A DNA stretch of 64,000 nt, taken from Prevotella sp. GTDB taxonomy: Bacteria > Bacteroidota > Bacteroidia > Bacteroidales > Bacteroidaceae. The stretch covers positions 1 to 64,000 of the forward strand of contig JAFPZD010000107.1 in assembly GCA_017417465.1 (NCBI GenBank). The letters are read 5' to 3'. Within the stretch, counting starts at the first letter, position 1. Every line of letters begins with the position of its first letter. The notes under the pieces are model-generated. The model ran no database searches, was not told where the DNA came from, and saw only the letters and a program-made list of their open reading frames with translations. The position numbers and the translations under genes are program-made. Positions 27,181-35,619 of this stretch are shown here, piece by piece.

Positions 27181-27676
27181 AATTTAACCGGCAAGAATAG
27201 GATGCCGTAGGCATCAGATTTCCGTAGCCAGCCATACAGCTGCCCCTTTAGGGGCTGCGAAATGGCTGGGACGAAGACAGGACGGAGGAAAGCGTGCCTT
27301 TAGGTTCGCGTCCAAGGCACGGTGTTGTCGCGTACCTAAAGGCACGCCCTCTGCGACGAACGCAAATACCAGCCATTTCGCAACTCCTACGGAGTAGCTG
27401 TATGGCTGGCTACCAACATCTGATGCCTCGGCATCGGTTGCCCCTAGAAAAGTGTAGAAAAGTACATGGGGAGAGGGAACGGTTGGGCTTAAATAGTCCA
27501 ACAGCCAAACCAGTCCCTAAAAAAAATGCCCCACGCAGTTTGCCCTGCCACAGGGCGTTTGCGAGGGGGCGCGGGGCATTTTTCGCAGTTTCTATTCTTG
27601 ATAGTGACGCGGTCCCCTCTGCCTATTTTGCAGGGGGCCGCTATGTGGGTACGTTCAAAACTTGCGGAAATTGAAT
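27181..27676. repeat. MITE-like composite hairpin element, copy 4 (diverged)
   Basis: The same hairpin vocabulary (GATGCC/GGCATC, GTGCC/GGTTCG with TTA tips, AGCCAT/ATGGCT, CTCCTACGGAG) from about 27204 to 27447. The right end at 27661-27676 reads CTTGCGGAAATTGAAT; the left end is only weakly recognisable. It encloses the second terminator hairpin. No coding sequence is seen in it. Confidence 0.65.
27519..27583. terminator. bidirectional terminator hairpin, right
   Basis: Eight A, TGCCCCACGC, an inner GCCCTG/CAGGGC hairpin, then GCGCGGGGCA and five T. It matches the hairpin at 26822-26889 in arms and orientation. Confidence 0.75.
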
Positions 27677-27774
27677 AGAATTGTCAACAATTGTGGCGGA
27701 TGGCATGTGGAAAAGTTCGATTACTTACCAATAACACTTTGGTCAGTCTCTGTTTCCGCGTAATGAAATTGAAT

Positions 27775-27837
27775 CCCGAGATTCACGTTCTGAACCTCGG
27801 GATTTGCGAGCTGGATCTCGGGAATTGCGAGCCCGCT
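27775..27837. repeat. 21-bp tandem array, three degenerate units
   Basis: Units start at 27775, 27796 and 27817. The second and third read CTCGGGATTTGCGAGC and CTCGGGAATTGCGAGC; the first matches at about two thirds of positions. It lies just before the convergent end of the M56 gene. Confidence 0.7.
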
Positions 27838-27865
27838 AACGCAGCTTGCTTCAACGAGAGAGAGG

Positions 27866-29086
27866 CTATTTCAACTGGAAATTGATGGGCACGGTGTATT
27901 TCACCCGTACGACCTTGCCACTCTGACGGCCAGGTGTCCACTGGGGCATAGACTGCACGACGCGCAGGGCCTCAGCATCAAGACTGGGCGACACGCCCTT
28001 CGCTACCTGAGGATCCACGATCCGGCCCTCTTCGTCCACGACGAAAGTCACGATGACGCGGCCTTCGGTCTTCGACGCCTCGGCATCCTTGGGGTACTTC
28101 AGGTTCTCCATCAGGTAATCCAATAGTTCAGCTGAGCCACCAGGAAACTCCGGCATCTGCTCCACCACATCGAACACCTGAGCGCTATCGCACTCGGCGG
28201 TCACACTCGCAGCACCCGCAGGTTCTTCGGCGGGTCGTTCACTCTTTTGGGCACATGCCAATGCAAGCAGTGCCGCTACTGGCAATACGGCCAACACTTT
28301 AGCCACCTGCCAACGGTTTGTTCTTTTCTGTGTCATCATACGAATTCTACGTTTTAATGAATGGTGATTAAAATTGTTTGCCATCGAGAATAGCTGGTCC
28401 CCGACGGACTTGCGTATCAGCAGCAACTGGTACTGCCGGGCGTCGACTCCTTCGTTCAAAACAGCCTCATCGGCCTCAAATTCATGTATTTGCTGCAGTT
28501 CGCGTTTAAACAGCCAGACTGCTGGATTCCACCACTGAAACAGCAACAGCACATTCAACAGCAGCACGTCGTAGCTGTGTCCCAACCTGATGTGTGCCCG
28601 CTCATGGACAAGTATCTCACGAGCATTGCCATTGTAGTCGTCGGCACTTATAATAATATGGTGGAAATAACTGAATGGCGACTGATTGCCTGCCACAACG
28701 TGAATCTTCACACCGGCGCCGCCGTCAACAGACGGCCAGGTATTTATCAGCTTACGCGGCTTATAGTCGGCATAGATAAACCCACAAAAGGCCGCAATGC
28801 TCCCTATAATATATAAGAGGTGTAACAAACTGTGCCACGAAAAGGGTGCTTCTGCGGCGGCTTCCTGACTGACGAACACCTCGCTAAGCATCACAACGCC
28901 CTGCCCCACCGCCGTGGGTGAATCGATCGACAGTTTCACCCATGGCAACACCAGAGAAACGCCCACCAGCGTAAGCAATAGCACGCGATTGAACCGATGC
29001 AGCGTGTCGTGGCTAAACAGCAGTTTGAACAGCAGATAGAATGCGATCAGGCAAAAGCCTACTTTCAATTGATAGACAACAAGCAT
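27866..29086 (-). CDS. BlaR1-like M56 membrane peptidase with TonB C-terminal domain
   Basis: 406 residues. N-terminal membrane helices (residues 1-50 and about 95-110), an M56 zinc-protease motif HERAHIRLGH (HExxH, about residue 155) with the third ligand region HEFEADEAV, another helix (VLAVLPVAALLALACA, about 275-290), and a C-terminal TonB-like domain (about 315-406, EGRVIVTFVVDEEGRIVD). In Bacteroidetes this fusion replaces the penicillin sensor of BlaR1. It should sense an envelope signal and cleave or inactivate the BlaI-type repressor encoded 44 bases upstream in the same operon. Confidence 0.88.
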   Translation of the reverse strand: MLVVYQLKVGFCLIAFYLLFKLLFSHDTLHRFNRVLLLTLVGVSLVLPWVKLSIDSPTAVGQGVVMLSEVFVSQEAAAEAPFSWHSLLHLLYIIGSIAAFCGFIYADYKPRKLINTWPSVDGGAGVKIHVVAGNQSPFSYFHHIIISADDYNGNAREILVHERAHIRLGHSYDVLLLNVLLLFQWWNPAVWLFKRELQQIHEFEADEAVLNEGVDARQYQLLLIRKSVGDQLFSMANNFNHHSLKRRIRMMTQKRTNRWQVAKVLAVLPVAALLALACAQKSERPAEEPAGAASVTAECDSAQVFDVVEQMPEFPGGSAELLDYLMENLKYPKDAEASKTEGRVIVTFVVDEEGRIVDPQVAKGVSPSLDAEALRVVQSMPQWTPGRQSGKVVRVKYTVPINFQLK

Positions 29087-29130
29087 ATTTGAGAATTGAA
29101 AATTGAAAAATGAGAATTGAGAATTGAGAA

Positions 29131-29499
29131 TTACGAGTTAGAGTCCTTCTCCACTTCTTGGATGAGTGCCTTCAGCTCGTCCACACTAATCTTCTCCGTT
29201 TTAACCAGTGCGGAGACAGCACTCAAATACGAGTGCCCAAACAACTTGTCGATTATGTTAGCCAGGGCACCGCCCTTGTAATCCTCTCGTGAAATCTTAG
29301 CGTAGTACTGAAAGCAGCGGGCCGTGATGGCTGTATGTCCCAGGAATCCTTTCTCCTCGAGTATCTTCACCAGCGTAGCCAAAGTGTTCACATGGGGTTG
29401 CGGCTCGTCATAATGCGTCTGCAACTCCCGTATCTGCATGGGGCCATACTGCCAGTAGCGCTCCATGATTTCCTCTTCTTTTTGTGTCAATGGTTTCAT
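29131..29499 (-). CDS. BlaI/MecI-family transcriptional repressor
   Basis: A 122-residue winged-helix repressor (LTQKEEEIMERYWQYGPM, then TLATLVKILEEKGFLGH), full length for BlaI/MecI, with a C-terminal dimerisation helix. It pairs with the downstream M56 peptidase. The upstream region (29556-29614) carries repeated ACTAA/TTAGT dyads, the expected type of site for this family, so it probably represses its own operon. No beta-lactamase gene is nearby, so the regulon is unknown. Confidence 0.9.
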   Translation of the reverse strand: MKPLTQKEEEIMERYWQYGPMQIRELQTHYDEPQPHVNTLATLVKILEEKGFLGHTAITARCFQYYAKISREDYKGGALANIIDKLFGHSYLSAVSALVKTEKISVDELKALIQEVEKDSNS

Positions 29500-29526
29500 C
29501 TTTGCAGTCTTTTTGGGTTTTCGACT

Positions 29527-29614
29527 GCAAAGTAACTAAATCTTTTCGTTATACGACTAAAAGTCTTAGTTAATTAAACTAAATAGCTTAGTTAATTAAA
29601 CTAAACGCCTTAGT
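29527..29614 (-). promoter_or_regulatory. BlaI-type operator array over the blaI-like promoter
   Basis: Dyads ACTAA-N5-TTAGT at 29556-29570 and 29600-29614, with TTAGTTAATTAAACTAA at 29566-29582 and 29588-29604 between. The repeats recur every 22 bp, that is on one face of the DNA. A likely -7 box (TTACTTTG on the minus strand) lies at 29528-29535. Confidence 0.65.
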
Positions 29615-29643
29615 TTACCTTTCCTCCCCCCATCCTGCCACAC

Positions 29644-29797
29644 CGTGCAGAACCGTGTAAAACCGTGGCCCCTCCACCGTGTCCAACCGTGTAAAACCGA
29701 TGCCATCTCACCCCACCCGTGTCCAACCGTGTAAAACCGATGCCATCCCCCTCCACCGTATCCAACCGTGTAAAACCGATGCCATCTCACCCCACCC
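29644..29797. repeat. 40-bp tandem repeat, about four units
   Basis: Units start at about 29644, 29679, 29719 and 29758 and share TCCAACCGTGTAAAACCGAT followed by GCCAT and a C-rich stretch. It fills the gap between the histidine kinase stop and the blaI operator region. Confidence 0.9.
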
Positions 29798-29802
29798 GTG
29801 GC

Positions 29803-30948
29803 TCACCGCTTACCCGTTCTGAGCTCCACGCGAAAGGTGGTGCCACGTCCTAGCTCTGACTGCTTGACGTAGATGCGGCCCTTGTGGTATTCCTCGACGA
29901 TGCGCTTGGCCAGCGACAATCCGAGGCCCCAGCCGCGCTGCTTTGTGGTGAAGCCTGGCCGGAAAACGTTCTTGATGTTCTTCTTACGGATGCCCTTACC
30001 CGTGTCGGCTACCTCGACGGCCACGATATTGCCCTCCTCGAGCAGCCACAGGTCGATGCTCCCCTTGCCCCCCTCCATGGCGTCGACGGCGTTCTTACAA
30101 AGGTTCTCGATGACCCACTCGAAGAGCGAGGCGTTCATCTTCACAATGACGTCGTGGTCGGGGTAGTGCCCGCGTATCTGCACCTTCTGCGACGTGCGCT
30201 TGTCCATATATTCAATGACACGGTCGAGCAGTTGGTTCATAGAGCTGTCGACAGGCTCGGGCATGGAACCAATCTTAGAGAATCGCTCGGCGATGCGCTC
30301 CAGGCGCTTCACGTCCTTGTTCATCTCGGGTATCATGTCGTCGTCAGGATAAGTCTCACGCAGCACCTCAACCCAGGCCATCAGGCTGGAGATGGGTGTG
30401 CCCAGCTGGTGGGCCGTCTCCTTCGACAGGCCCACCCACACCTTGTTTTGCTCGGCACGCTTCGACGAGAGGAGGGCAAAGATGGCCACAACAACGAAGA
30501 TCATCACGATGCCCAGCTGCCAGTAGGGATACTGCGTCAGTCGTTTCAACATCGTCGACTCATCGTAGCACACCAGCTGGTAGTCGCCCTCGTCGCCAAA
30601 CTCGATCTTAAAGTAGTCGCCAGCACGCTTCATACGCTGTGCGTAAGACGCGACATTGGCCGTGTCGGCGATGTTACGGTAGTCCATCACTTCATCGTCG
30701 CTGTTCAGTACAACGACGGGGATGGTGTTGTTGCCCTCGATGACGGCCGTCACCAGCGCCAGGTCGGTGTTCTCGTCAGCCTGATTCAGGGCGTTCATCG
30801 CCTGTGCCCACACCTCCATATTGTTACGCTCCTCTTGCTGGAGGTCGCGCACCAGCACGTGCGACACGAACAGCGAGGCCACAGCGATGAGCACCGCTGC
30901 GACCACAAGCCAAATCTTGACCTGACGAATCTTATCAGTCCATTGCAC
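29803..30948 (-). CDS. sensor histidine kinase
   Basis: 381 residues. Two membrane helices (about 12-32 and 142-162) frame a periplasmic sensor domain of about 110 residues. Then a dimerisation/phosphoacceptor helix with ETAHQLGTPISSL (His180) and an HATPase domain with N box NLCKNAVDAMEGG, G1 box DTGKGI and G2 box GWGLGLSLAK. No response-regulator gene is adjacent, so it is an orphan kinase. No promoter box was found upstream, where a G-rich simple repeat sits instead. Confidence 0.92.
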   Translation of the reverse strand: MQWTDKIRQVKIWLVVAAVLIAVASLFVSHVLVRDLQQEERNNMEVWAQAMNALNQADENTDLALVTAVIEGNNTIPVVVLNSDDEVMDYRNIADTANVASYAQRMKRAGDYFKIEFGDEGDYQLVCYDESTMLKRLTQYPYWQLGIVMIFVVVAIFALLSSKRAEQNKVWVGLSKETAHQLGTPISSLMAWVEVLRETYPDDDMIPEMNKDVKRLERIAERFSKIGSMPEPVDSSMNQLLDRVIEYMDKRTSQKVQIRGHYPDHDVIVKMNASLFEWVIENLCKNAVDAMEGGKGSIDLWLLEEGNIVAVEVADTGKGIRKKNIKNVFRPGFTTKQRGWGLGLSLAKRIVEEYHKGRIYVKQSELGRGTTFRVELRTGKR

Positions 30949-30960
30949 AGGGGGAGAGGG

Positions 30961-31110
30961 AGGAGATGTTTAGGGGGGAGTTAGGGGGAGTTAAGGGGAG
31001 TTAAGGGGAGTTAAAGGGGAGTTAAAGGGACGATAGCTAATGAGTGAGTTAAAGGGGAGTTAGGGGGAGTTAGGGGGAGTTAAAGGGGGAGTTAGGGGGA
31101 GTTAAAGGGA
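30961..31110. repeat. GGGGAGTTA simple array
   Basis: About a dozen GGGGAGTTA words; the phrase GGGACGATAGCTAATGAG appears twice, 80 bases apart (about 31029 and 31109). G-rich on the plus strand; no gene. Confidence 0.85.
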
Positions 31111-31154
31111 CGATAGCTAATGAGAGAGGGAAGTGAAGGGTGAAGGGACGCGCA

Positions 31155-31227
31155 GCCAATTCTCAATTCTCAACTCTCAATTCTCAATTCGCTCAATTCT
31201 CAATTTTCAATTCTCAACTCTCAATTT
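31155..31227. repeat. TCTCAATTCTCAA simple array
   Basis: A pyrimidine-rich repeat of TCTCAATTCTCAAC words running up to the stop of the GH43-like gene. The same words appear on the other strand at 29090-29135 upstream of the M56 gene. Confidence 0.85.
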
Positions 31228-31229
31228 CC

Positions 31230-32267
31230 TCAGCGCTGTTTCGCCGACCACTTCTGCAGACGTTTGTACTCTTTCTTCGTCAGGCGCATAAAGGAGCCGT
31301 GCTGAGGGCCTGTCACACCCTGTATGTCGACGGGGTCGTGGAAGTTGCGCAGGTGCTCGTCGGCCTTACAAATGCGGTAGTGCTTGGGGTTGTCGCTGTA
31401 CTGAATATAGGCCACGCGCCAAGTCTTGTCACCCATCAGCTGGAAAGCGCTGCTGCCCTCGCAGTTCTTGCGGCCCTCGAAGCTGACATAGTCGTTTTCA
31501 ACGGGTTCGCCCCAGCCGGTAGTGAGCTGCTTCGATGTGGCGGTATAGATGCCTGGCTTGCCGCCCTCTTTCTTGATGAGCATGTGGTAGAGGCCGTCGT
31601 CGAGCAGGTTAATGTCGGCATCGATGGTGGCATAGCCCCAGTCGAAGAGCAGACGTGGCTGCGTCAGACGTGTGAACGACTTGTCGGCATATGAATAGTA
31701 CATGCGGTCGTAGCCTTCTTCAGGGCGGTTGAGCATGGAGTAGTAGATCATGTAGCCGCCCTTGTCGCCATTCTCCCAGACGTAGTCAGGATCCCAGAAT
31801 ATCTGTGGCGCCCACACGCGGTTGATGGTCGACCAATCCTTATAGACGCTCTCGCCCTCGGGGTTACAAAAGATGGAAGGCCCCTGGCGATAGTCAAACG
31901 TCTTGCTCTCCCAGTTGATGAGGTCGCGGCTCGTCATCAGGTCGATGCCGTAGTTGTCCCACTTGTGCGATTTGGCCACGCACATGTCCGTCGTCACCAT
32001 CACGAAGCCTTTGCCGTCCCATGAGCGTGTGATGAAAGCGTCACGCTGTCCACCCTCGATGCGGGCATGCACCTTGGGGTCGATGACGGCGTCGCCGCCG
32101 ATGATGTCCTCATAGTGATAACCGTCGCGACTCAGCGCATAGGCGGTATACTCGCCACGGTCGCTCATGTGGCAATAGAGGTAGCCGTAAGTACCCTTCT
32201 GCACATTCTGTGCTGTTGCTGAAATGGCCATAAAGGCCAGCGCCAAAAATAGAAATTGTTTCTTCAT
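31230..32267 (-). CDS. GH43-like exported glycosidase
   Basis: 345 residues, signal peptide MKKQFLFLALAFMAISATAQ, then a single five-bladed propeller domain typical of GH43-type enzymes: RVWAPQIFWDPDYVWENG, MTSRDLINWES, and repeated aromatic blades (MYYSYADKSF). These hydrolyse arabinose- or xylose-containing side chains. The general acid cannot be assigned with confidence, so an inactive or unusual member is possible. A single-gene transcript with its own -7 box at 32293-32300. Confidence 0.75.
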   Translation of the reverse strand: MKKQFLFLALAFMAISATAQNVQKGTYGYLYCHMSDRGEYTAYALSRDGYHYEDIIGGDAVIDPKVHARIEGGQRDAFITRSWDGKGFVMVTTDMCVAKSHKWDNYGIDLMTSRDLINWESKTFDYRQGPSIFCNPEGESVYKDWSTINRVWAPQIFWDPDYVWENGDKGGYMIYYSMLNRPEEGYDRMYYSYADKSFTRLTQPRLLFDWGYATIDADINLLDDGLYHMLIKKEGGKPGIYTATSKQLTTGWGEPVENDYVSFEGRKNCEGSSAFQLMGDKTWRVAYIQYSDNPKHYRICKADEHLRNFHDPVDIQGVTGPQHGSFMRLTKKEYKRLQKWSAKQR

Positions 32268-32292
32268 ACCTTTATTATTTACGTTTCGGCCA

Positions 32293-32300
32293 CAAAGTTA
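32293..32300 (-). promoter_or_regulatory. -7 box before the GH43-like gene
   Basis: TAACTTTG on the minus strand, 25 bases before the ATG. A long 22-bp periodic array lies about 85 bases further upstream. Confidence 0.6.
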
Positions 32301-32384
32301 CAACTTTTTTTTGACCTACCATCACTTCCGCCCGCTTTTTTCTAAAAAAACGGTGAAACTTTCAGCTGGTTTTGGGATGGCAGT

Positions 32385-32621
32385 ACTTCAATGCGCCGAG
32401 CCCCTCTGCTTTGCGCCGAGAGGACCGCCACACTTCTCCGAGAAGACTGTCACACTTCTCCGAGAGGACTGCCACACTTCTCCGAGAGGACTGCTACACT
32501 TCTCCGATAAGTGTCCTACTCGCTCAGAGCAAAGTGGCACTTCACCATCAGAAAAGCGGCACTTCACCATCAGCGAAGCGACACTTCGCGGGAAGCGAAG
32601 CGACACTTCACTGCCTGCGTA
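32385..32621. repeat. 22-bp periodic array, about ten units in two sequence families
   Basis: The first family has CACACTTCTCCGAGAGGACT-type units at 32429, 32451, 32473 and 32495, preceded by two decayed units with GCGCCGAG. The second has GGCACTTCACCATCAG- or GACACTTCGCGGGAAG-type units at 32534, 32556, 32578 and 32600. Both keep exactly 22 bases and a shared CACTT core; a 3-base phase shift separates the families. It fills the gap between GH43 and the acyltransferase. Confidence 0.9.
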
Positions 32622-32674
32622 TCCGTGTTTCTCTCGATAAAAGCGGACTTGTTTGTGCGGAAATTCACTTTTAC

Positions 32675-33793
32675 CTATCCCACAAGATATTTGCTGCCGG
32701 GAAGGAAGGAGAGCAACTTGGTGGTGATGGCACTGCAAAGGAAAGTGAGCATGGCAATGACAGGGATGGCCAGCCACACGGGCAGCTGGGGTGCAGCCAC
32801 ATTGCCAGCCACGATGAACGAGGCGATGGGTGCCAGGAAGAACATGTGCATGAGGTACATGCCGAACGAGAGGCGCGACAGCGCACCTATGATGGCTGGC
32901 GCCTTCGGCTGACGGATGCAGCTAAAAATCAAGAATATGCCGAAGGTGGCGAGCAGCACGTTGGGCGTGCAAAACTCCCACGACCACTCCAACATAGGTG
33001 TTTCAATGAGTTGACCAGGTTCGCCCTTCCACCAGAAGCTCCAGGCCGTAAAGGCTGCACCTACAATGAAGCAGGGCAGACCCACGCGCAACCGCTTCGT
33101 CACGCTCCAGTGGGCGAGATGCACGCGAATGTAGTGAGCCAGCACCAGATAGCCCAGATAGCCAGAGCAGTACCAGAGCATGCTGAACTGGTTCCAGAAG
33201 CATTCGCCCCAGATTTCGGGTGACACAAAGCGGTGGAGCCAAGGAATGAACGTCGAAACGACGAAGATGGTGAGGAAGATGCGCTCGTCGCGAGCAGAAG
33301 AGCGCTCAAGCCATGGCGACACGACGGGTATGATGAGGTAGAGCGAGATCAGCGGGTACATGAACCACAGGTGGCCGGCCATCGAGGGGAAGTTGAAGGG
33401 TAACATGCGCAGGTCGGCCATCGACTGCTCCCACGTCATGCCGCCCCACAACAGCGGCAGGAAAGTGTAGAGCAGCAGGAAGCATACGAACGGGGGGATG
33501 ATGCGCATGAAACGTCGGCGATAGAAAGCCGGCATCGTCTGTCCTTTGGGCATAGGTACCAGCAGGAAAGCCGAGACAATCATAAACAGTGGCACCGACA
33601 CGCGGGCGAGGCCACCGTCGTAGAAAGCGACCCAAAAGCGATTCGACTCGTTAGCCAACATCGACATGTTGCTTGCCAAGCCGTCAGCAGTGTCGGTCCC
33701 ATAGAAGTTCTCACTGGCGTGAACGAGCATCACCATGAAGCATGCTATCACGCGGATGTAGTCGATAAATACGATTCGTTCTTTGGTTTTCAT
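32675..33793 (-). CDS. membrane O-acyltransferase (acyltransferase 3 family)
   Basis: 372 residues with about ten membrane helices. It begins with the family hallmark RIVFIDYIRVIACFMVMLVHASENF (catalytic-type histidine in VHAS, about residue 26). Such proteins acetylate or otherwise acylate surface polysaccharides. A single gene between convergent repeats. Its -7 box (33798-33805) lies only 5 bases upstream of the ATG, so the mRNA should be leaderless, or nearly so. Confidence 0.88.
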   Translation of the reverse strand: MKTKERIVFIDYIRVIACFMVMLVHASENFYGTDTADGLASNMSMLANESNRFWVAFYDGGLARVSVPLFMIVSAFLLVPMPKGQTMPAFYRRRFMRIIPPFVCFLLLYTFLPLLWGGMTWEQSMADLRMLPFNFPSMAGHLWFMYPLISLYLIIPVVSPWLERSSARDERIFLTIFVVSTFIPWLHRFVSPEIWGECFWNQFSMLWYCSGYLGYLVLAHYIRVHLAHWSVTKRLRVGLPCFIVGAAFTAWSFWWKGEPGQLIETPMLEWSWEFCTPNVLLATFGIFLIFSCIRQPKAPAIIGALSRLSFGMYLMHMFFLAPIASFIVAGNVAAPQLPVWLAIPVIAMLTFLCSAITTKLLSFLPGSKYLVG

Positions 33794-33797
33794 GCTG

Positions 33798-33805
33798 CAA
33801 AGTTA
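33798..33805 (-). promoter_or_regulatory. -7 box of the acyltransferase gene
   Basis: TAACTTTG on the minus strand. With the usual 6-7 base distance, transcription starts at about the A of the ATG at 33793. Confidence 0.6.
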
Positions 33806-33920
33806 GTCATTTGGTTGCAAATAGCGAAAGGTTTGGGCGAAAAAGACGTTCCGCAGGAGCGCTTTTACCTGTTTTTACCCTTTTTTTGAACCGAATGTTT
33901 CGTAGGGGTTCGAATTCGGT

Positions 33921-33968
33921 AAAAAAAACCTGCCCGTCCGACACCAAAGCATGGTGCCAACGGGCAGG
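33921..33968 (-). terminator. intrinsic terminator of the OmpA lipoprotein gene
   Basis: On the minus strand CCTGCCCGT pairs with ACGGGCAGG, with an inner CACC/GGTG pairing, followed by eight T. It lies 25 bases after the stop. Confidence 0.9.
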
Positions 33969-33992
33969 AGGGTGAAAGGTTTGTGGTCACTG

Positions 33993-34847
33993 TTACTTCG
34001 TCTCGGGAGCCTCGCCAATGAGCTCCATGAACTCGTCGAGCTTAGGCGTGATGATAATCTGGGTGCGGCGGTTGCGCTGCTTGCCCAACTCGGTGGTGTT
34101 AGGCTGCAAGGGGTTGTACTCGCCACGGCCGCCGGCAGTGAGGCGCTTAGGGTCTACACCGTATTGGTTCTGCAGGGCCTGAACGACGCTAGAGGCACGG
34201 AGGCAGGAGAGGTCCCAGTTGTTACGGATGTTTTCACGCGAGATGGGCACATCGTCGGTGTTACCCTCGATGAGCACGTCGTAATCCTTGTAGTCCTTGA
34301 TAATCTTGGCAATCTTCGAGAGTGTCTCAGAAGCGCGGTCGTTAATCTCGTAGGAGCCGCTGCGGTAAAGCATGTTGTCGGCCAGCGAGATGTAGACGAC
34401 GCCCTTGAGCACCTGCACGTCGACCTCTTTCAGCTCCTCTTTTGAGAGCGAGCGGGTGAGGTTGTTGGTGAGCACCATGTTCAGGGAGTCGCTCTTCGAC
34501 TTCACTTCAACAAGATGGCGAATGTACTGGTTCGACTCGTTGATCTGGTCGACGAGCTTCTCGATGGAGATGTTGTTCTGCGAGGCGTTCGTCAGACTCT
34601 TGTCGAGCGATGCCTGCAGCTTGGCATATTTTGCCTCGGCAGCTTTGAGTGCCTGCTGCATGCCCTTCTGCTGCTCCTCAAGAGCGGTGATGCGGGCGTT
34701 CTTGGCAGCAAGGTCCTCCTTGGCGGTCATCAGCGTGCTGCTCAGGGCTTTGTTCTCGTCCTGGCATGCCACCAGTTCTTTCTTCGTTACGCAGCTGCTC
34801 ATCAGGATGGCGGCAGCAGCGGCCATTACAAACATGTTCTTCTTCAT
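33993..34847 (-). CDS. OmpA-family peptidoglycan-binding lipoprotein
   Basis: 284 residues. Lipoprotein signal (AAAAAILMSSC, Cys about 18), a coiled coil (about residues 25-115, ENKALSSTLMTAKEDLAAKN and following), then a C-terminal OmpA domain (about 145-275) with IEGNTDDVPISRENIRNNWDLS and AGGRGEYNPLQPN, the diaminopimelate-binding region. It anchors the outer membrane to the cell wall. The start at 34847 is preferred for the signal peptide; a -7 box lies at 34899-34906. Monocistronic. Confidence 0.9.
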   Translation of the reverse strand: MKKNMFVMAAAAAILMSSCVTKKELVACQDENKALSSTLMTAKEDLAAKNARITALEEQQKGMQQALKAAEAKYAKLQASLDKSLTNASQNNISIEKLVDQINESNQYIRHLVEVKSKSDSLNMVLTNNLTRSLSKEELKEVDVQVLKGVVYISLADNMLYRSGSYEINDRASETLSKIAKIIKDYKDYDVLIEGNTDDVPISRENIRNNWDLSCLRASSVVQALQNQYGVDPKRLTAGGRGEYNPLQPNTTELGKQRNRRTQIIITPKLDEFMELIGEAPETK

Positions 34848-34898
34848 AGTTCTTTTTCGTTTAATGTCAGTATTGTTCATTCATTCGCAATTCGGCTG

Positions 34899-34906
34899 CA
34901 AATATA
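34899..34906 (-). promoter_or_regulatory. -7 box of the OmpA lipoprotein gene
   Basis: TATATTTG on the minus strand, 51 bases before the ATG at 34847; no clear -33. Confidence 0.5.
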
Positions 34907-35025
34907 TTGATTAAACGCCGAACGACGGCGATTGTCAAAGGGAATTAGGAATAATTAACCACCGCCCGCCCTCATTTCAAGGTCTTTAAGTGAGTTTCAG
35001 AGGCCAGAGACGCTTTTCTCAGCTG

Positions 35026-35601
35026 TCAGTAGAGCAGCAGCAAGCCGGCGAAGCCAGCCATGAGAATCATCTTGATGGGGTTGATTTTGAAAACCAACGT
35101 CCCAATGAAGGTGGCCAGGAAAAGGAACACGCTGATCCAGAACTGCCAGGGGCTCTCGCCAGGTGTGGAAAAGTTCTCACGGGTGCAGAGCAGCAGCGTA
35201 GCAGCGGCCAGCAGGCCCACAACGGCAGGCCGCAGCCCGGCAAAGATGCTCTGCACGGCGGCCGTCTTCATGTATCGCATGAAAAGCCGGCTGATGAGAA
35301 TCATCAGGATGAGCGACGGCAGCACGAGGGCGAATGTAGCCACTACCGAGCCGAGCACCGACATGCCAGCACCGTAGCCCGCATTCTGGCAGGCGGTATA
35401 GCCGCAGTAGGTGGCAGAGTTGATGCCGATGGGGCCTGGCGTCATCTGGCTAATGGCAACGATGTCGGTAAACTGCGCCATCGTCATCCACTGCCAGTGC
35501 TGCACTACCTCGCCCTGAATGAGCGACAGCATGCCGTAGCCGCCACCGAAGCCGAAGACGCCTATCTCGAAGAATGTTATAAATAAATAAAGGTATAGCA
35601 T
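35026..35601 (-). CDS. chromate transporter half-protein, ChrA domain B
   Basis: 191 residues with five to six membrane helices and the ChrA start motif FFEIGVFGFGGGYGMLSLIQGEVV, and SQMTPGPIGINSATYCGY (about residues 50-67). Short-chain ChrA proteins act in pairs; the partner gene ends 18 bases upstream. The family exports chromate or exchanges other oxyanions; in gut anaerobes the true substrate is uncertain. Last gene of the purL-chrA-chrA transcript. Confidence 0.88.
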   Translation of the reverse strand: MLYLYLFITFFEIGVFGFGGGYGMLSLIQGEVVQHWQWMTMAQFTDIVAISQMTPGPIGINSATYCGYTACQNAGYGAGMSVLGSVVATFALVLPSLILMILISRLFMRYMKTAAVQSIFAGLRPAVVGLLAAATLLLCTRENFSTPGESPWQFWISVFLFLATFIGTLVFKINPIKMILMAGFAGLLLLY

Positions 35602-35619
35602 GGAAGTGAGAAGTGGGGA

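Noticed and set aside
26509-27865. Replication origin or terminus
   Set aside because: No DnaA boxes, dnaA/dnaN genes, dif-like site or change in gene orientation; repeats alone do not support it.
27691-27885. 64-codon plus-strand frame before the M56 gene
   Set aside because: It crosses the 21-bp array and overlaps the convergent gene; composition is not protein-like and no promoter is seen.
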